IMG/VR virus record: IMGVR_UViG_3300030118_000470
Coordinates: 1-23,683 of that record
DNA length: 23,683 bases
Direction: 5' to 3' (one strand)
Origin: a virus
The notes under the pieces are model-generated. The model ran no database searches, was not told the DNA's origin, and was given only the letters and a program-made list of their open reading frames with translations. Positions 1 to 7,632 of this stretch are shown here, piece by piece; position 1 is the stretch's first letter; the number at the start of each line of letters is the position of its first letter. Position numbers and translations under genes: made by a program.

Positions 1-731
1 TCTTTAAACCAATCGTTTATCTTTGTAAAACTTTCACCATGTAACATAGGTATAAAATTACTTTCAGTTACACCTTTAAATCGTAAGTATGGTTTCATAC
101 CATCATATTGACTTGATGATTTACTACTACCATATAAACTTGTTGTTTCAAACAAACATATATTTGTGTTATACTTATCATCTATCAGTTTCTTTATTCT
201 ATGACTACAACATATCGCGGCAAGTAATTTACCACCAAGATAGTTGTAACCAAATGGTTGTGTAGGCACAATAGTGAAACCCATGATTGCGGCATGATTA
301 AATCTTTTCATTTCTACCTTGTCTTGCGTTTTCAATGGTCTACCTAATACTTCGTTTCTAGGTTTACTATTCATCATAGGACTACCAAAACGAATAAACC
401 CTACAATCTTATTTGTGTTTGTTTCTTTTACAATTATTCGTATTGCTTTACCAGGTATACTTGCCATCGCTGTATGACTTGTAACTTTATTTAATATTCT
501 GGTAAATGTATCGTTGTCCATTTCTTGTATATCAAAATTCATATTCTCTGGCAATATGCCAAAGTCATTAAAGAAATCATCTTCATCTGCCATACCAGGT
601 AATTGAAACGGAAAGTCTTTTACTTGTTCTAGTTTTTGTTCTTTGATATATTGGTCTATTCTTTCAAACTGAGCAAAGTAGTTTGTAAAATATAACATCG
701 CCCATTCAGCGTCTTGTTGATTTAATATCAT
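1..731 (-). CDS. DUF4338/DruA-like protein, 3' end cut by window edge
   Basis: An open frame starts at the ATG at 731, overlaps the stop of the Mom-like gene as ATGA, and runs 243 codons to the left edge without a stop, so the C-terminus is missing. Visible landmarks are VGFIRFGSP (about residue 108), then IVPTQPFGYNYLGGKLLAA, and a CLFETTSLYG segment. This order (a strand ending in FG, an I-V-P segment with a helix after it, then LFETT) resembles DUF4338, the family of the Druantia component DruA, and more loosely a GNAT-type core. The same order of elements is seen in the upstream neighbour, so the two may share a fold. The overlap with the polymerase operon suggests expression together with replication. 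The family call is my inference from motif order; a generic GNAT-like phage protein is the alternative. That a gene is here is very likely. Confidence 0.75.
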   Translation of the reverse strand, partial: MILNQQDAEWAMLYFTNYFAQFERIDQYIKEQKLEQVKDFPFQLPGMADEDDFFNDFGILPENMNFDIQEMDNDTFTRILNKVTSHTAMASIPGKAIRIIVKETNTNKIVGFIRFGSPMMNSKPRNEVLGRPLKTQDKVEMKRFNHAAIMGFTIVPTQPFGYNYLGGKLLAAICCSHRIKKLIDDKYNTNICLFETTSLYGSSKSSSQYDGMKPYLRFKGVTESNFIPMLHGESFTKINDWFK

Positions 732-1510
732 GCAAAAAAGTCCTCTAAATTTTGTGTTTGATATCTTGCAACATTACTGTAATTGTATTCTGTTTCTTTT
801 GTTAATGTAAATGGCATTTTAGTAGTGTTAGTATATTTTGTTTCGCCAGGTTTTTTTATTTTCCATTCTAAATCTTTGTCTTTAGGATATTGTTTGTTCC
901 ATTCTATTGTACTATGTTTTAAATATTTTCTCATCTTCTTTGTCATGGGTAGAATATATCTAAACTGTTTACCTTTTACTCTACTTAATTTTAATTCTTT
1001 TAGTTGTTCAGGATTTGGTCTCATACCGTACTTTCTATTTTTAGTGTTTGGTATTCTACCTTGCATTGTTCTAGGGTGTACCTTTTCACCTTTATCTGTA
1101 ACATAAGTATCTGTCCATATAAAACCCCCATATAAAAAATTAAATGCTTGATACACATAACCGGGTTTACCAACAAGACCATCTGCCCAGGTAAATATAT
1201 ATTTTAAATCAGGTTCTTTCTTTCTTAACCAACTCACTGCCGCTGACATCATTTGTGTTTCTGAATTTCTTTTCATGCTTTCGTCCATACACATTTTACC
1301 AATCTCATAATAATCTTTTGTGTCTAACATTGGAAATAATTTCTGTATAGTATGTTTTGGTCTTACACCCCAACCAAAAGTAATCACACCTTTTAAATCA
1401 CTATTAACAAAATAACCACAATAGTATTTTGTTAATCTTGGTAGTAAAGCAGAATAGTGTCTAGTGCTAGTATATTGACCTGCCATGACTTTATCTATTA
1501 ATTTTATCAT
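728..1510 (-). CDS. Mom-like DNA modification protein (GNAT-like fold)
   Basis: This 260-residue protein overlaps gp43 upstream (ATGA) and the next gene downstream (ATGA). Landmarks are HYSALLPR (18-25), LKGVITFGWG (39-48), YEIGKMCMDE (68-77), and a block at about 109-129 with ADGLVGKPG followed by VYQAFNFLYGG. This layout, especially the A-D-G-x-x-G and Y-Q-A-x-N-F/W-x-Y-x-G signature, is that of phage Mom-like proteins; Mu Mom modifies adenine in phage DNA to evade restriction and has an acetyltransferase-like fold. The basic middle (about 150-230) could bind DNA. The last residues, NLEDFFA, nearly match the C-terminus of gp43 (TIEDFFA), which suggests a sliding-clamp-binding tail and modification coupled to replication. 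Family assignment is by motif recognition; the chemistry of the modification cannot be read from sequence. Confidence 0.72.
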   Translation of the reverse strand: MIKLIDKVMAGQYTSTRHYSALLPRLTKYYCGYFVNSDLKGVITFGWGVRPKHTIQKLFPMLDTKDYYEIGKMCMDESMKRNSETQMMSAAVSWLRKKEPDLKYIFTWADGLVGKPGYVYQAFNFLYGGFIWTDTYVTDKGEKVHPRTMQGRIPNTKNRKYGMRPNPEQLKELKLSRVKGKQFRYILPMTKKMRKYLKHSTIEWNKQYPKDKDLEWKIKKPGETKYTNTTKMPFTLTKETEYNYSNVARYQTQNLEDFFA

Positions 1511-3978
1511 GCGAAAAAATCTTCTATTGTGTTACTATCAGAGGCGTCTATATGCCAGTTGATTGCACCTAGAATAAATCGTAATGGTTCCATAAATGAT
1601 TTAGTGAATTGTGTTTCATAATCAATATACCCATGCATATCAAACTCTTTAGGTAATTTAGATATAAAGGTAATACAGTTTGCATTCCATAGATTTTTTC
1701 TTAGGTGAATATATTTACCTTTGTCGCCCTCATAGATAGGTTGAAACTTATGACCAATCTTTTTAATTTTAAGTAGGTGATTATACATCAATGCACCTTT
1801 AACATGCATTGGTGTACCTTTCTTGTATATAGATGTTCTATCACCATATTTCTTCACACCATTTACACTACGAGGAAAAGCAATCTGTTCAGGTGGTAAC
1901 AATTCAAACTCACGCCTAAAGTCAATAATAAATTGTTTCATTTCTTGTTGATCACCACCCATGATAACTTTGAATGCCTCTTTAAGTTTATCTCTACAAG
2001 GTAAAGGGGTAGAAGTTTTTACTGCCTCGATACCCATGATTTTTAATTTAGGTTCTGGGTATTGTACACCTTCAGAATTATGAACATTAAGAATATATCT
2101 TTTCTTTGCCGTCCAGATACCTTTGTCAGCGATAACTTCTCTTTTCATTACCATTTTGTTTTCATAAACATTCATGTAACTACCAAGTTCGTTATAACAC
2201 TTTTCAATATATGGTTCAAACTTTTCTGTACAGAATTGATCTAATGCTTTTACAATTTTTGTTTTATCAGTTGCACCAGTTAACTTTACAAGTGGTGCCA
2301 TATTAACATAGATACTATCTGTATCAGAGGCAATAACATAATCTTTGTTATCTGTTTTATATAACTTGTTAAAATACTCGTTGACTTTTTTATCTATCCA
2401 TCTGATATTCAATTGACCAGATGTAGTGATTGCTTCTGCCTGTCTGTGGTCATAGTATCTAAAATATTTGTTACCAATCGCACCATAGGCACTATTCAAA
2501 GAAATCTTTTTAGAATGTTGTATTAGATAAAATTTTCTTGCCAGTTTTTCATACTTTTTATCTTTTGTGTTGGCATACATTTGTTCTGCCTCTAACATTT
2601 TCTTTTTGTAGATAACACGGTCGTCATATTCTCTTTTAATAATTCTAGGTAACATACCAAGTTTACCTGTCTTATACATTGTGCCATTTGCAGCCATACA
2701 ATTACCATCAGACATATCAATCTTTTTGTCTAGTAGTTCATCTATCAAAACATCTTTACGGTCATCTAGTATTGTTTCTGGTGAGATATTATACTGCATA
2801 ATCAAATGTGGATATAGTGAGTTCAAATCAAACGATACTACCCAATCATGGAAACCAGTAGTAGGTTCTTTTACATATGCACCAACAAGTTCTTTCGATT
2901 GTGGGTTCATATCACGCATTGGCACAATCGTATTTGTTTTTAATAGTTCGTTGTAAATGATAGTGTCCCACATACGAACCTGTGAGAATACATCTTCATA
3001 ATTTACTTTGGCATTGTATGCCATAGTGATTGCAAGTTCTATCAGTTGTAATCTATCTTCTAGTCTATCAACTAATTCAACATCTTGTATATTATAATCT
3101 ATGAATGATTGTATGTCTTGTTGATACCATTCTTTGAAAGTATCATATGGGTTATCGTCTTTTGTTTCACCAAGTTCTACAAAACCAATATGGTCTAGTT
3201 TATAACTCTCTTGGTTTTTGATTGTAAATTTTTGATAGAGTTGTAGGTAATCTAATTGTGCAATACCATGTAATCTAAAATAAGTTTGTGTCTTACCCAT
3301 ATAGTAGGTACTATCTTCCATGACTTGACCCCAAGGCGACATTTTATTCTTTACAGTTTCGCCAAGTATCTTATCAATTCGTCTTACAAGATATGGTATG
3401 TCAAAGTATTTACTATTCCAACCTGTAATGATGTCAGGTGTATATTCTTTCCAGAATTTAATAAACTTAATAAGTAAATCTTTTTCATCAATACATTTTA
3501 TATAATGCACATTGTCTTGTTTAGGTTTATAATCTGCTAAACCCCAAACCAATATTTGTTTTTTAACTTGGTCTTTGATTGTTATACAAATCATTTTTTC
3601 TGCATGGTCTTCTACACTAGGAAAACCATGTTCACTTTCAACCTCAATATCAATAGTGTAAATACGAAGTTTATCTTTATCGTATTCTACTATGCCAGGA
3701 TATTTGTCTGAAATAAATTGATATTGAAATCTATCTGTGCCATAAACAAAGTTTTTATGTTCTTCATATCTTTTAATGGCACTTCTTGCCTCTCTTATTG
3801 TATTATAAGATTTAGGCATAAGACCTTTGCCATCTAAAGAGTTATGGGTACATTGACCTTTGAATGGAAAATATAGACGAGGTTGGTATTTTATTCTTTC
3901 AGAAAATCTTTCACCATTTTCAAAACCTCGTATGTGTAGAAAATCGCCATGTGGCGTAACATTCGTGTAAAATTGCAT
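1507..3978 (-). CDS. 43: DNA polymerase gp43 (family B, T4 type)
   Basis: Replicative DNA polymerase with 3'-5' proofreading exonuclease; 823 residues against 898 in T4. Exonuclease motifs: Exo I TIDIEVE (D110, E112), Exo II GWNSKYFDIPYL (D193), Exo III YNIQDVELVD (D299). Polymerase motifs: A SFDLNSLYP (D384), B around KISLNSAYGAIG (491-502), C ASDTDSIYV (D552, D554). All catalytic residues are present, so the enzyme should be fully active. The C-terminal residues TIEDFFA fit the clamp-binding tail by which T4-type polymerases attach to gp45. It is the first gene of its operon, with a sigma70-like promoter whose -10 lies six bases before the ATG; there is no room for a Shine-Dalgarno sequence. 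Two putative DNA-modification genes follow with overlapping starts. The exact T4 order regA-43 is interrupted only by a small ORF. Confidence 0.99.
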   Translation of the reverse strand: MQFYTNVTPHGDFLHIRGFENGERFSERIKYQPRLYFPFKGQCTHNSLDGKGLMPKSYNTIREARSAIKRYEEHKNFVYGTDRFQYQFISDKYPGIVEYDKDKLRIYTIDIEVESEHGFPSVEDHAEKMICITIKDQVKKQILVWGLADYKPKQDNVHYIKCIDEKDLLIKFIKFWKEYTPDIITGWNSKYFDIPYLVRRIDKILGETVKNKMSPWGQVMEDSTYYMGKTQTYFRLHGIAQLDYLQLYQKFTIKNQESYKLDHIGFVELGETKDDNPYDTFKEWYQQDIQSFIDYNIQDVELVDRLEDRLQLIELAITMAYNAKVNYEDVFSQVRMWDTIIYNELLKTNTIVPMRDMNPQSKELVGAYVKEPTTGFHDWVVSFDLNSLYPHLIMQYNISPETILDDRKDVLIDELLDKKIDMSDGNCMAANGTMYKTGKLGMLPRIIKREYDDRVIYKKKMLEAEQMYANTKDKKYEKLARKFYLIQHSKKISLNSAYGAIGNKYFRYYDHRQAEAITTSGQLNIRWIDKKVNEYFNKLYKTDNKDYVIASDTDSIYVNMAPLVKLTGATDKTKIVKALDQFCTEKFEPYIEKCYNELGSYMNVYENKMVMKREVIADKGIWTAKKRYILNVHNSEGVQYPEPKLKIMGIEAVKTSTPLPCRDKLKEAFKVIMGGDQQEMKQFIIDFRREFELLPPEQIAFPRSVNGVKKYGDRTSIYKKGTPMHVKGALMYNHLLKIKKIGHKFQPIYEGDKGKYIHLRKNLWNANCITFISKLPKEFDMHGYIDYETQFTKSFMEPLRFILGAINWHIDASDSNTIEDFFA

Positions 3979-3984
3979 TATATA

Positions 3985-4012
3985 ATTATATCAGGTTTTC
4001 GTAAAAAGTCAA
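3985..4012 (-). promoter_or_regulatory. Sigma70-like promoter of gp43
   Basis: The minus strand has TTGACT (4012-4007), a 16-base spacer and TATAAT (3990-3985) with the extended -10 form TGATATAAT. The -35 overlaps the TGA stop of the preceding small ORF. Only six bases (TATATA) separate the -10 from the gp43 ATG at 3978, so initiation is predicted at or next to the start codon, giving a leaderless mRNA. The element closely resembles those before the DUF3310-like, glycosyltransferase and gp55 genes, which supports its being real. Confidence 0.85.
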
Positions 4013-4212
4013 GCGTCAAAATATTCTTTTAATACATCTAATTGTTCTTTGTATTTACCAATATGGTTTAATTCTTTTTCAATAGTTTCAACAATGTCTG
4101 AATGTTCGCCTATACCAGTTGTGTTGTTTAGGTAAACATCTACATTGGCTTTGTGTTTGGCAATCTGCCCTTCTGCATGTTGCCTAAGTGCTTGTAGTAG
4201 TTGTACTTTCAT
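4009..4212 (-). CDS. Small hypothetical protein between regA and gp43
   Basis: Sixty-seven residues from the ATG at 4212, which I prefer because GAGGAG (4222-4217) lies four bases upstream; the open frame extends nine codons further to an earlier start that lacks such a site. The gene overlaps the 3' end of regA by 29 bases in another frame and ends inside the -35 of the gp43 promoter. The protein is charged and predicted helical (MKVQLLQALRQHAEGQIAKH at the start), with spaced hydrophobic residues that could form a short coiled coil. There are no catalytic motifs. Its end, VLKEYFDA, loosely resembles the gp55 tail LEYFMA, but this is too weak to call a clamp-binding tail. Function is unknown; the position inside the replication cluster and the good ribosome binding site argue that it is expressed. 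Confidence 0.7.
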   Translation of the reverse strand: MKVQLLQALRQHAEGQIAKHKANVDVYLNNTTGIGEHSDIVETIEKELNHIGKYKEQLDVLKEYFDA

Positions 4213-4624
4213 TTTTCTCCTCACTTGGTTTCTTACCAATATTATATTTTGGTTCTAATATCCATTCATGTTTTTCTTTGAATGGTAAAACTTTTATTTG
4301 TGATAGAGGCGCTGTTGTTGTAACTTCACCAACAAGTTCTATAAGTCCCCAATCACTTAATAACTTACCAATAGTATTTCTTCTTTCAATATCATTGGCA
4401 AAGATATTTGCTGTCTTGCCATCTAAGGCAAATAACTCTTTGAAGTGGACAATAAAATATCTACCTTGTTTATGTAGTATATGACAAGATTGATATATCT
4501 TCCGTTCTTTTCTACTTGCAACACCTATTCGTGTTAGTGTCTCTCTAATTTTTAGGAAATCGTCTGGCTCTTTGATTTTCACCTCGAGCATTTGATCTGG
4601 TTTCCATTCTATAACTTCACTCAT
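4184..4624 (-). CDS. regA: RegA translational repressor of early genes
   Basis: RegA is an RNA-binding protein that blocks translation initiation on T4 early mRNAs, including those of gp44, gp45 and itself. The sequence from residue 12 (MLEVKIKEPDDFLKIRETL) runs in parallel with T4 RegA through YQSCHILHK, YFIVHFKEL, LLSDWGLIEL and KHEWILEPKYNIGK, so the core is complete. T4 RegA has 122 residues; here there is an 11-residue N-terminal addition and a Ser/Thr/Glu-rich C-terminal tail (about 134-146). The start at 4624 overlaps the gp62 stop as ATGA and has AGGTGG upstream; Met12 at 4591 is an alternative start that would restore the T4-like N-terminus. The gene sits in the conserved order 45-44-62-regA, whose mRNAs are its expected targets. 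Confidence 0.97.
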   Translation of the reverse strand: MSEVIEWKPDQMLEVKIKEPDDFLKIRETLTRIGVASRKERKIYQSCHILHKQGRYFIVHFKELFALDGKTANIFANDIERRNTIGKLLSDWGLIELVGEVTTTAPLSQIKVLPFKEKHEWILEPKYNIGKKPSEEKNESTTTTST

Positions 4625-5013
4625 TTTTTCCCACCTTTATATAATCTCTCTTTTATATAATCAATCTGTGATTTGGTAAGAATGTTGAGAGCCTCACTTG
4701 CTTTCTTATTTGAGTAACCATAGTATTGTTTTATAACATCAATATCTTTGATCTTACTCTTTGTTAACCACTTACTAAATCGTTTCTTATTTCTTATAGT
4801 ATTTAGTAGAAACGAAAATTGCATGTGTTTTGAGGCATGATGTAACCTATTCATTTCGTTAGCATACATCACCGTATCAGGAAAGTAAGATAAACCTTTG
4901 TTGATAATGAATGGTGGATATTTCTTTTCCCAATCTTTATCACCACTATCTAGTAGTTTTTCTTTCGACCAGTTGATTGCGGTGAGGTAGTTTGTTAATT
5001 TATACTCACTCAT
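4621..5013 (-). CDS. 62: Clamp loader small subunit gp62
   Basis: One gp62 with four gp44 subunits forms the T4-type clamp loader that opens gp45 and places it on primed DNA. The assignment rests on position, directly after gp44 (ATGA overlap) and before regA (ATGA overlap), and on an N-terminus with LTNYLTAINWSKEKLLD and the downstream FPDTVMYANEMNRLHHAS segment, typical of gp62 in marine T4-like phages. It has 130 residues, shorter than T4 gp62 (187), as in the cyanophage and pelagiphage versions. There is no Walker motif, as expected for the non-ATPase subunit. Start codon use with almost no independent ribosome site suggests translational coupling to gp44, as in T4. Confidence 0.9.
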   Translation of the reverse strand: MSEYKLTNYLTAINWSKEKLLDSGDKDWEKKYPPFIINKGLSYFPDTVMYANEMNRLHHASKHMQFSFLLNTIRNKKRFSKWLTKSKIKDIDVIKQYYGYSNKKASEALNILTKSQIDYIKERLYKGGKK

Positions 5014-5954
5014 TTGAATTTACACTCACCCATTATTTCTGTTAAACATGCCACCATATTTAACTCTGGGTCAGCCACAAACGCATTTTTATATTGATAT
5101 TCTGCCAATAGTATAACCATAGGTGGTATACTTTCTGGTTTCATAGTATTATAAAAGTTTGAATATAAATCTTTGAATAGTCCTGCAGGATCTTGGTCAA
5201 TATTATCTACGACCCACTTTCTCATATCACCAAAGTGTCTATTCTTTAGTGCCTTAGATAATGATTGTAGGTTTGCTTCAGATATTGTTACAAGTATGCC
5301 AGTATCTATTTTACCAGATACAGAATATCTTTGTAACTCGTTTATTGTTCTTCTAAAGTCAGGATAATATTTGATGATTAATTCTGCAACAACCTTGGCG
5401 TCAAAGTCTATGTTCTCTTGTTCAAGTATTGTACATAATCTTTTATGAAATAAACCTGCTAGTTGTTCTTTATCTTTATTCTGTATTACAAAATTTATAA
5501 CAGTACACCTAGAATGAATAGCAGGTATAATTTTATTCTTGTAATTACATGTAAATATAAATCTACAATTATTACTAAATGTTTCGATAAAGTTTCTTAA
5601 TGCAGGTTGCACGGACTCAGCATTCATATAATCTGCCTCGTCAACAATAACAACTTTTGGTTTATCACTTTCGTTTAGTGATACAGTACTGGCAAAATTT
5701 TTGATTTGATTTCTTACAACATCAATTGAACGACCTTCGTCAGAACCATTGATGACCATAACATCACAATCAAGTTCATTACATAGTGCCTTAGCGACAG
5801 TAGTTTTACCTGTACCAGCAGTACCAGATAATAATAAATTTGGTATATCACCTTGATTGAGTATAGACTTAAAAGTCTTTTTAATCTCAACGGGTAATAT
5901 ACACTCGTCAATCGTAGAAGGTCTATACGCTTCTACCCATAATGTGTTGTCCAT
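5010..5954 (-). CDS. 44: Clamp loader ATPase subunit gp44
   Basis: AAA+ ATPase that loads the sliding clamp; 314 residues against 319 in T4. Visible motifs are an N-terminal WVEAYRP box (6-12), Walker A SGTAGTGKTT (43-52), Walker B VVIVDEAD (101-108), sensor 1 FTCN (134-137) and the SRC arginine-finger motif (148-150). The later PDFRRTINELQRYS region is the sensor 2 helix. All ATPase residues are intact. The start has GAGGG seven bases upstream and follows gp45 by two bases; the end overlaps gp62. The order 45-44-62-regA is exactly that of T4. Confidence 0.99.
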   Translation of the reverse strand: MDNTLWVEAYRPSTIDECILPVEIKKTFKSILNQGDIPNLLLSGTAGTGKTTVAKALCNELDCDVMVINGSDEGRSIDVVRNQIKNFASTVSLNESDKPKVVIVDEADYMNAESVQPALRNFIETFSNNCRFIFTCNYKNKIIPAIHSRCTVINFVIQNKDKEQLAGLFHKRLCTILEQENIDFDAKVVAELIIKYYPDFRRTINELQRYSVSGKIDTGILVTISEANLQSLSKALKNRHFGDMRKWVVDNIDQDPAGLFKDLYSNFYNTMKPESIPPMVILLAEYQYKNAFVADPELNMVACLTEIMGECKFK

Positions 5955-5956
5955 AA

Positions 5957-6631
5957 TTATCCCTCATACTTACTTGTATTTTCTAACGCAACCCAATATT
6001 GTAAGGTTTTGTTTTTGTGTCTGAAATTAGAAATAAGTTTTGATGAGATATAAACATTATAATCACCAGGTAACATTTTAAGATGTTCAGTTTTAAAATG
6101 AAAGTCAAACGATTTGTTTGTATCACAAACGCCAACTTTTACACCGTAAGTGTTCGCTGTTTCGTTCTTCTTATCTATCGCGGACATCATTATATCACCA
6201 TCATTTGATTTAACAGATATGTCTGGTAATTGTAACATCGCGGCTGCCTTTTTAACTTTAATTAGGTCTGCCTCAGTAAGTGTAAACTCTACCTCTGTGT
6301 CAGGCATTTTTACATCTTTTTGTGGGGTAGTTAAGATAGAAGCGTCAGCGAAGAAATATTTGGACTTTGTAGAAGTGCCTTCTTCATTGATTGTCATAAA
6401 CTTTTCATCAAAAGTAAATGTTGGTTTACTGAATAAAGACATCATGCCTAAAAATTCAGATAGGTCATATATGGCAATATCTTGCGGAAAGTCTTCTTCG
6501 ACACCTGCCGTTGCCAATATGTTTTTCATTGTAGAGATAGTCTTAATAGTTTTACCTGGTGTGATCATCAAGTTAGGATTGATCTCACTAAAGTTTTTAA
6601 GTATCTCTTTGGTATTATCACTTATTTTCAT
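5957..6631 (-). CDS. 45: Sliding clamp gp45
   Basis: Trimeric ring clamp that tethers the polymerase and, in T4, activates late transcription through gp55 and gp33. It has 224 residues against 228 in T4. N-terminal MKISDNTKEILKNFSEINPN and the following MITPGKTIKTIS, then IAIYDLSEFLGMMSLF, are diagnostic of gp45. An AGGAGA ribosome site lies seven bases before the ATG, and gp44 follows after two bases. This clamp is the presumed partner of the acidic-hydrophobic tails on gp43, gp55, the Mom-like protein and one glycosyltransferase in this window. Confidence 0.97.
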   Translation of the reverse strand: MKISDNTKEILKNFSEINPNLMITPGKTIKTISTMKNILATAGVEEDFPQDIAIYDLSEFLGMMSLFSKPTFTFDEKFMTINEEGTSTKSKYFFADASILTTPQKDVKMPDTEVEFTLTEADLIKVKKAAAMLQLPDISVKSNDGDIMMSAIDKKNETANTYGVKVGVCDTNKSFDFHFKTEHLKMLPGDYNVYISSKLISNFRHKNKTLQYWVALENTSKYEG

Positions 6632-6642
6632 TATATAATCTC

Positions 6643-7020
6643 CTAGTCATTAGGGTTGTTTAACTTCTCTGCCATAGGGTTTTGAAGTGGTGCATTGTCG
6701 TCCCATTTACCAATATCGTGTTGTAGTAAATCTTCGTTTAATGTTTCTATCAAAGACTTATCATTTGAATAATGATCTTGGGACAATTGTATGAGGGCAT
6801 AATGTATTACCTTCATCAAATCTTTTTTGTTCTTGCCATCTTTCTTGCCATATCGTTGAGCATACTTTAAAATATTACCCATACAAAAACCCTCACCGTA
6901 TCCTTGGTCGATGATAATTTCTGTGGCTTGTTTTTGAGTTTTGGCATAATGTGAATTATAGGTATCGTCAATATACCTTTTCACATCATCTAAAATAATT
7001 TTTTCTTTAAATTTATACAT
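6643..7020 (-). CDS. DUF3310-like protein (SaV-like)
   Basis: This 125-residue protein contains GYGEGFCMGNILKYAQRYGK and a following DLMKVIHYALIQL, which matches the DUF3310 pattern (a G-N-x-x-K-Y-x-x-R core, then D-L-x-K-x-x-x-Y). The family is common in phages and is sometimes labelled nucleotide kinase, but I know of no firm function. The N-terminus (MYKFKEKIILDDVKRYIDD) and acidic C-terminus are unremarkable. It is the first gene of the replication operon; its promoter places the -10 six bases before the ATG, so no leader is predicted. It is followed by gp45 after 11 bases, which hints at a role in nucleotide supply or replication, but this is inference only. Confidence 0.85.
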   Translation of the reverse strand: MYKFKEKIILDDVKRYIDDTYNSHYAKTQKQATEIIIDQGYGEGFCMGNILKYAQRYGKKDGKNKKDLMKVIHYALIQLSQDHYSNDKSLIETLNEDLLQHDIGKWDDNAPLQNPMAEKLNNPND

Positions 7021-7026
7021 AACATA

Positions 7027-7055
7027 ATTATATCACAGGTTAGTTTAAAAGTCAA
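7027..7055 (-). promoter_or_regulatory. Sigma70-like promoter of the gp45-44-62-regA operon
   Basis: TTGACT (7055-7050), a 17-base spacer and TATAAT (7032-7027) with extended TGATATAAT. The gap to the ATG at 7020 is six bases, so the transcript should start at or beside the start codon. The -35 doubles as the T-rich tail of the hsp20 terminator hairpin immediately upstream. Confidence 0.88.
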
Positions 7056-7073
7056 GCGGGGTTTACACCCCGC
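7056..7073 (-). terminator. Terminator hairpin after hsp20
   Basis: Six-base GC stem GCGGGG/CCCCGC around a six-base loop, ten bases after the hsp20 stop, followed on the minus strand by TTGACTTTT, a moderate T tract. In an AT-rich genome this GC stem stands out. It separates late hsp20 transcription from the replication operon. Confidence 0.75.
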
Positions 7074-7082
7074 CCAAAAAAT

Positions 7083-7508
7083 TTATGCAATATCAATTGT
7101 TCTAGGTTTCTTACCTTCTGGTACGATTTTCTCTAAAGCAATTTTCAACATGCCGTCAACCATTTCTGCACCTTTCACTTCAACATCATCTGCCACAGTA
7201 AACGATCTAGTAAAATGTCTTTTCGCAATACCTCTATGTATTGTTTCAGTATCATCTTCATCTTTGTGGATAGATTTTATAGTCAATGAGTTATCAGCAT
7301 AATGAACATCTATATCTTTTTTATTGTACCCGGCAAGTGCCAGTTCAATAGTCCAGTTTAGTTCGTCTTTGCCTTTAACGATATTATATGGTGGAAAAGT
7401 TGTTTGCTTACTATCTAAATGTAAGTCAAAGTGATGGAAGAGATTATCAAACCCTATTGAGAAAGGTCTTAAATCACCCCATATTGATAAATTTCTTGTG
7501 CTATTCAT
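7083..7508 (-). CDS. hsp20: Small heat shock protein Hsp20
   Basis: Alpha-crystallin-type chaperone of 141 residues; phage versions are thought to protect or assist folding of virion proteins. The ATG at 7508 is chosen because AGGAG lies seven bases upstream (7520-7516); the upstream TTG that extends the frame by seven codons lies in the leader. The alpha-crystallin domain covers about residues 40-130: IELALAGYNKKDIDVHYADN, then LTIKS, and the conserved D-G-M-L-K-I-A-L near the end. The final TIDIA provides the I-x-I tail used for oligomer contacts. A TATAAATA late promoter lies 58 bases upstream and a terminator follows, so it is a late single-gene unit. Such hsp20 genes are standard in T4-like cyanophages and pelagiphages. 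Confidence 0.96.
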   Translation of the reverse strand: MNSTRNLSIWGDLRPFSIGFDNLFHHFDLHLDSKQTTFPPYNIVKGKDELNWTIELALAGYNKKDIDVHYADNSLTIKSIHKDEDDTETIHRGIAKRHFTRSFTVADDVEVKGAEMVDGMLKIALEKIVPEGKKPRTIDIA

Positions 7509-7538
7509 AGTATTACTCCTGTTTAGCAAGTTTAAAAT

Positions 7539-7560
7539 GTATACCCATCATGGCATATAC
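7539..7560 (-). promoter_or_regulatory. Small hairpin in the hsp20 leader
   Basis: GTATA/TATAC arms with an inner CCA/TGG pairing and a TGA loop can form on the minus-strand RNA just after the predicted late start site. It lies about 20 bases before the AGGAG and does not cover it, so any effect would be on stability rather than direct occlusion. Confidence 0.35.
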
Positions 7561-7565
7561 ACTAT

Positions 7566-7573
7566 TATTTATA
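7566..7573 (-). promoter_or_regulatory. Late promoter TATAAATA of hsp20
   Basis: Perfect T4-type late octamer on the minus strand. It lies on the downstream arm of the 21-bp inverted repeat and leaves a leader of roughly 50 bases that carries a normal AGGAG site. T4 late promoters need only this octamer and are read by gp55-bearing polymerase; gp55 is encoded in this window. Confidence 0.8.
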
Positions 7574-7630
7574 TAATAATAGAGTTCGAGTCGGGCCCGA
7601 TATGCTTTATCGAACTCTATTATTATATAA
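7569..7630. repeat. 21-bp perfect inverted repeat with nested palindrome
   Basis: Arms 7569-7589 and 7610-7630 are exactly complementary, with a 20-base loop that itself contains the perfect palindrome TCGGGCCCGA (7591-7600). This is by far the longest perfect hairpin in the window. There is no T tract after it on the minus strand, so it is not a standard intrinsic terminator for the HTH gene. The arm overlaps the late octamer, so a cruciform or protein bound here could influence hsp20 transcription; as RNA it could protect a 3' end. Confidence 0.85.
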
Positions 7631-7632
7631 GT

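Noticed and set aside
6150-6638. 162-codon plus-strand frame opposite gp45, and other plus-strand frames of 60-130 codons across the window
   Set aside because: All lie antisense to well-supported genes, have low-complexity hydrophobic translations typical of reversed coding strands, and lack ribosome sites or promoters.
7509-7529. Longer Hsp20 beginning at the TTG at 7529
   Set aside because: The extension would translate the AGGAG ribosome site itself; the ATG at 7508 has ideal spacing to it.
7509-7565. RNA thermometer in the hsp20 leader
   Set aside because: The AGGAG is not complementary to any stretch in the predicted leader; the visible hairpin lies upstream and leaves the ribosome site free.
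7582-7620. tRNA T-arm or attachment site suggested by GTTCGAGTC in the inverted repeat
   Set aside because: No cloverleaf or acceptor stem can be built, no integrase or lysogeny genes are present, and T4-like phages are virulent.
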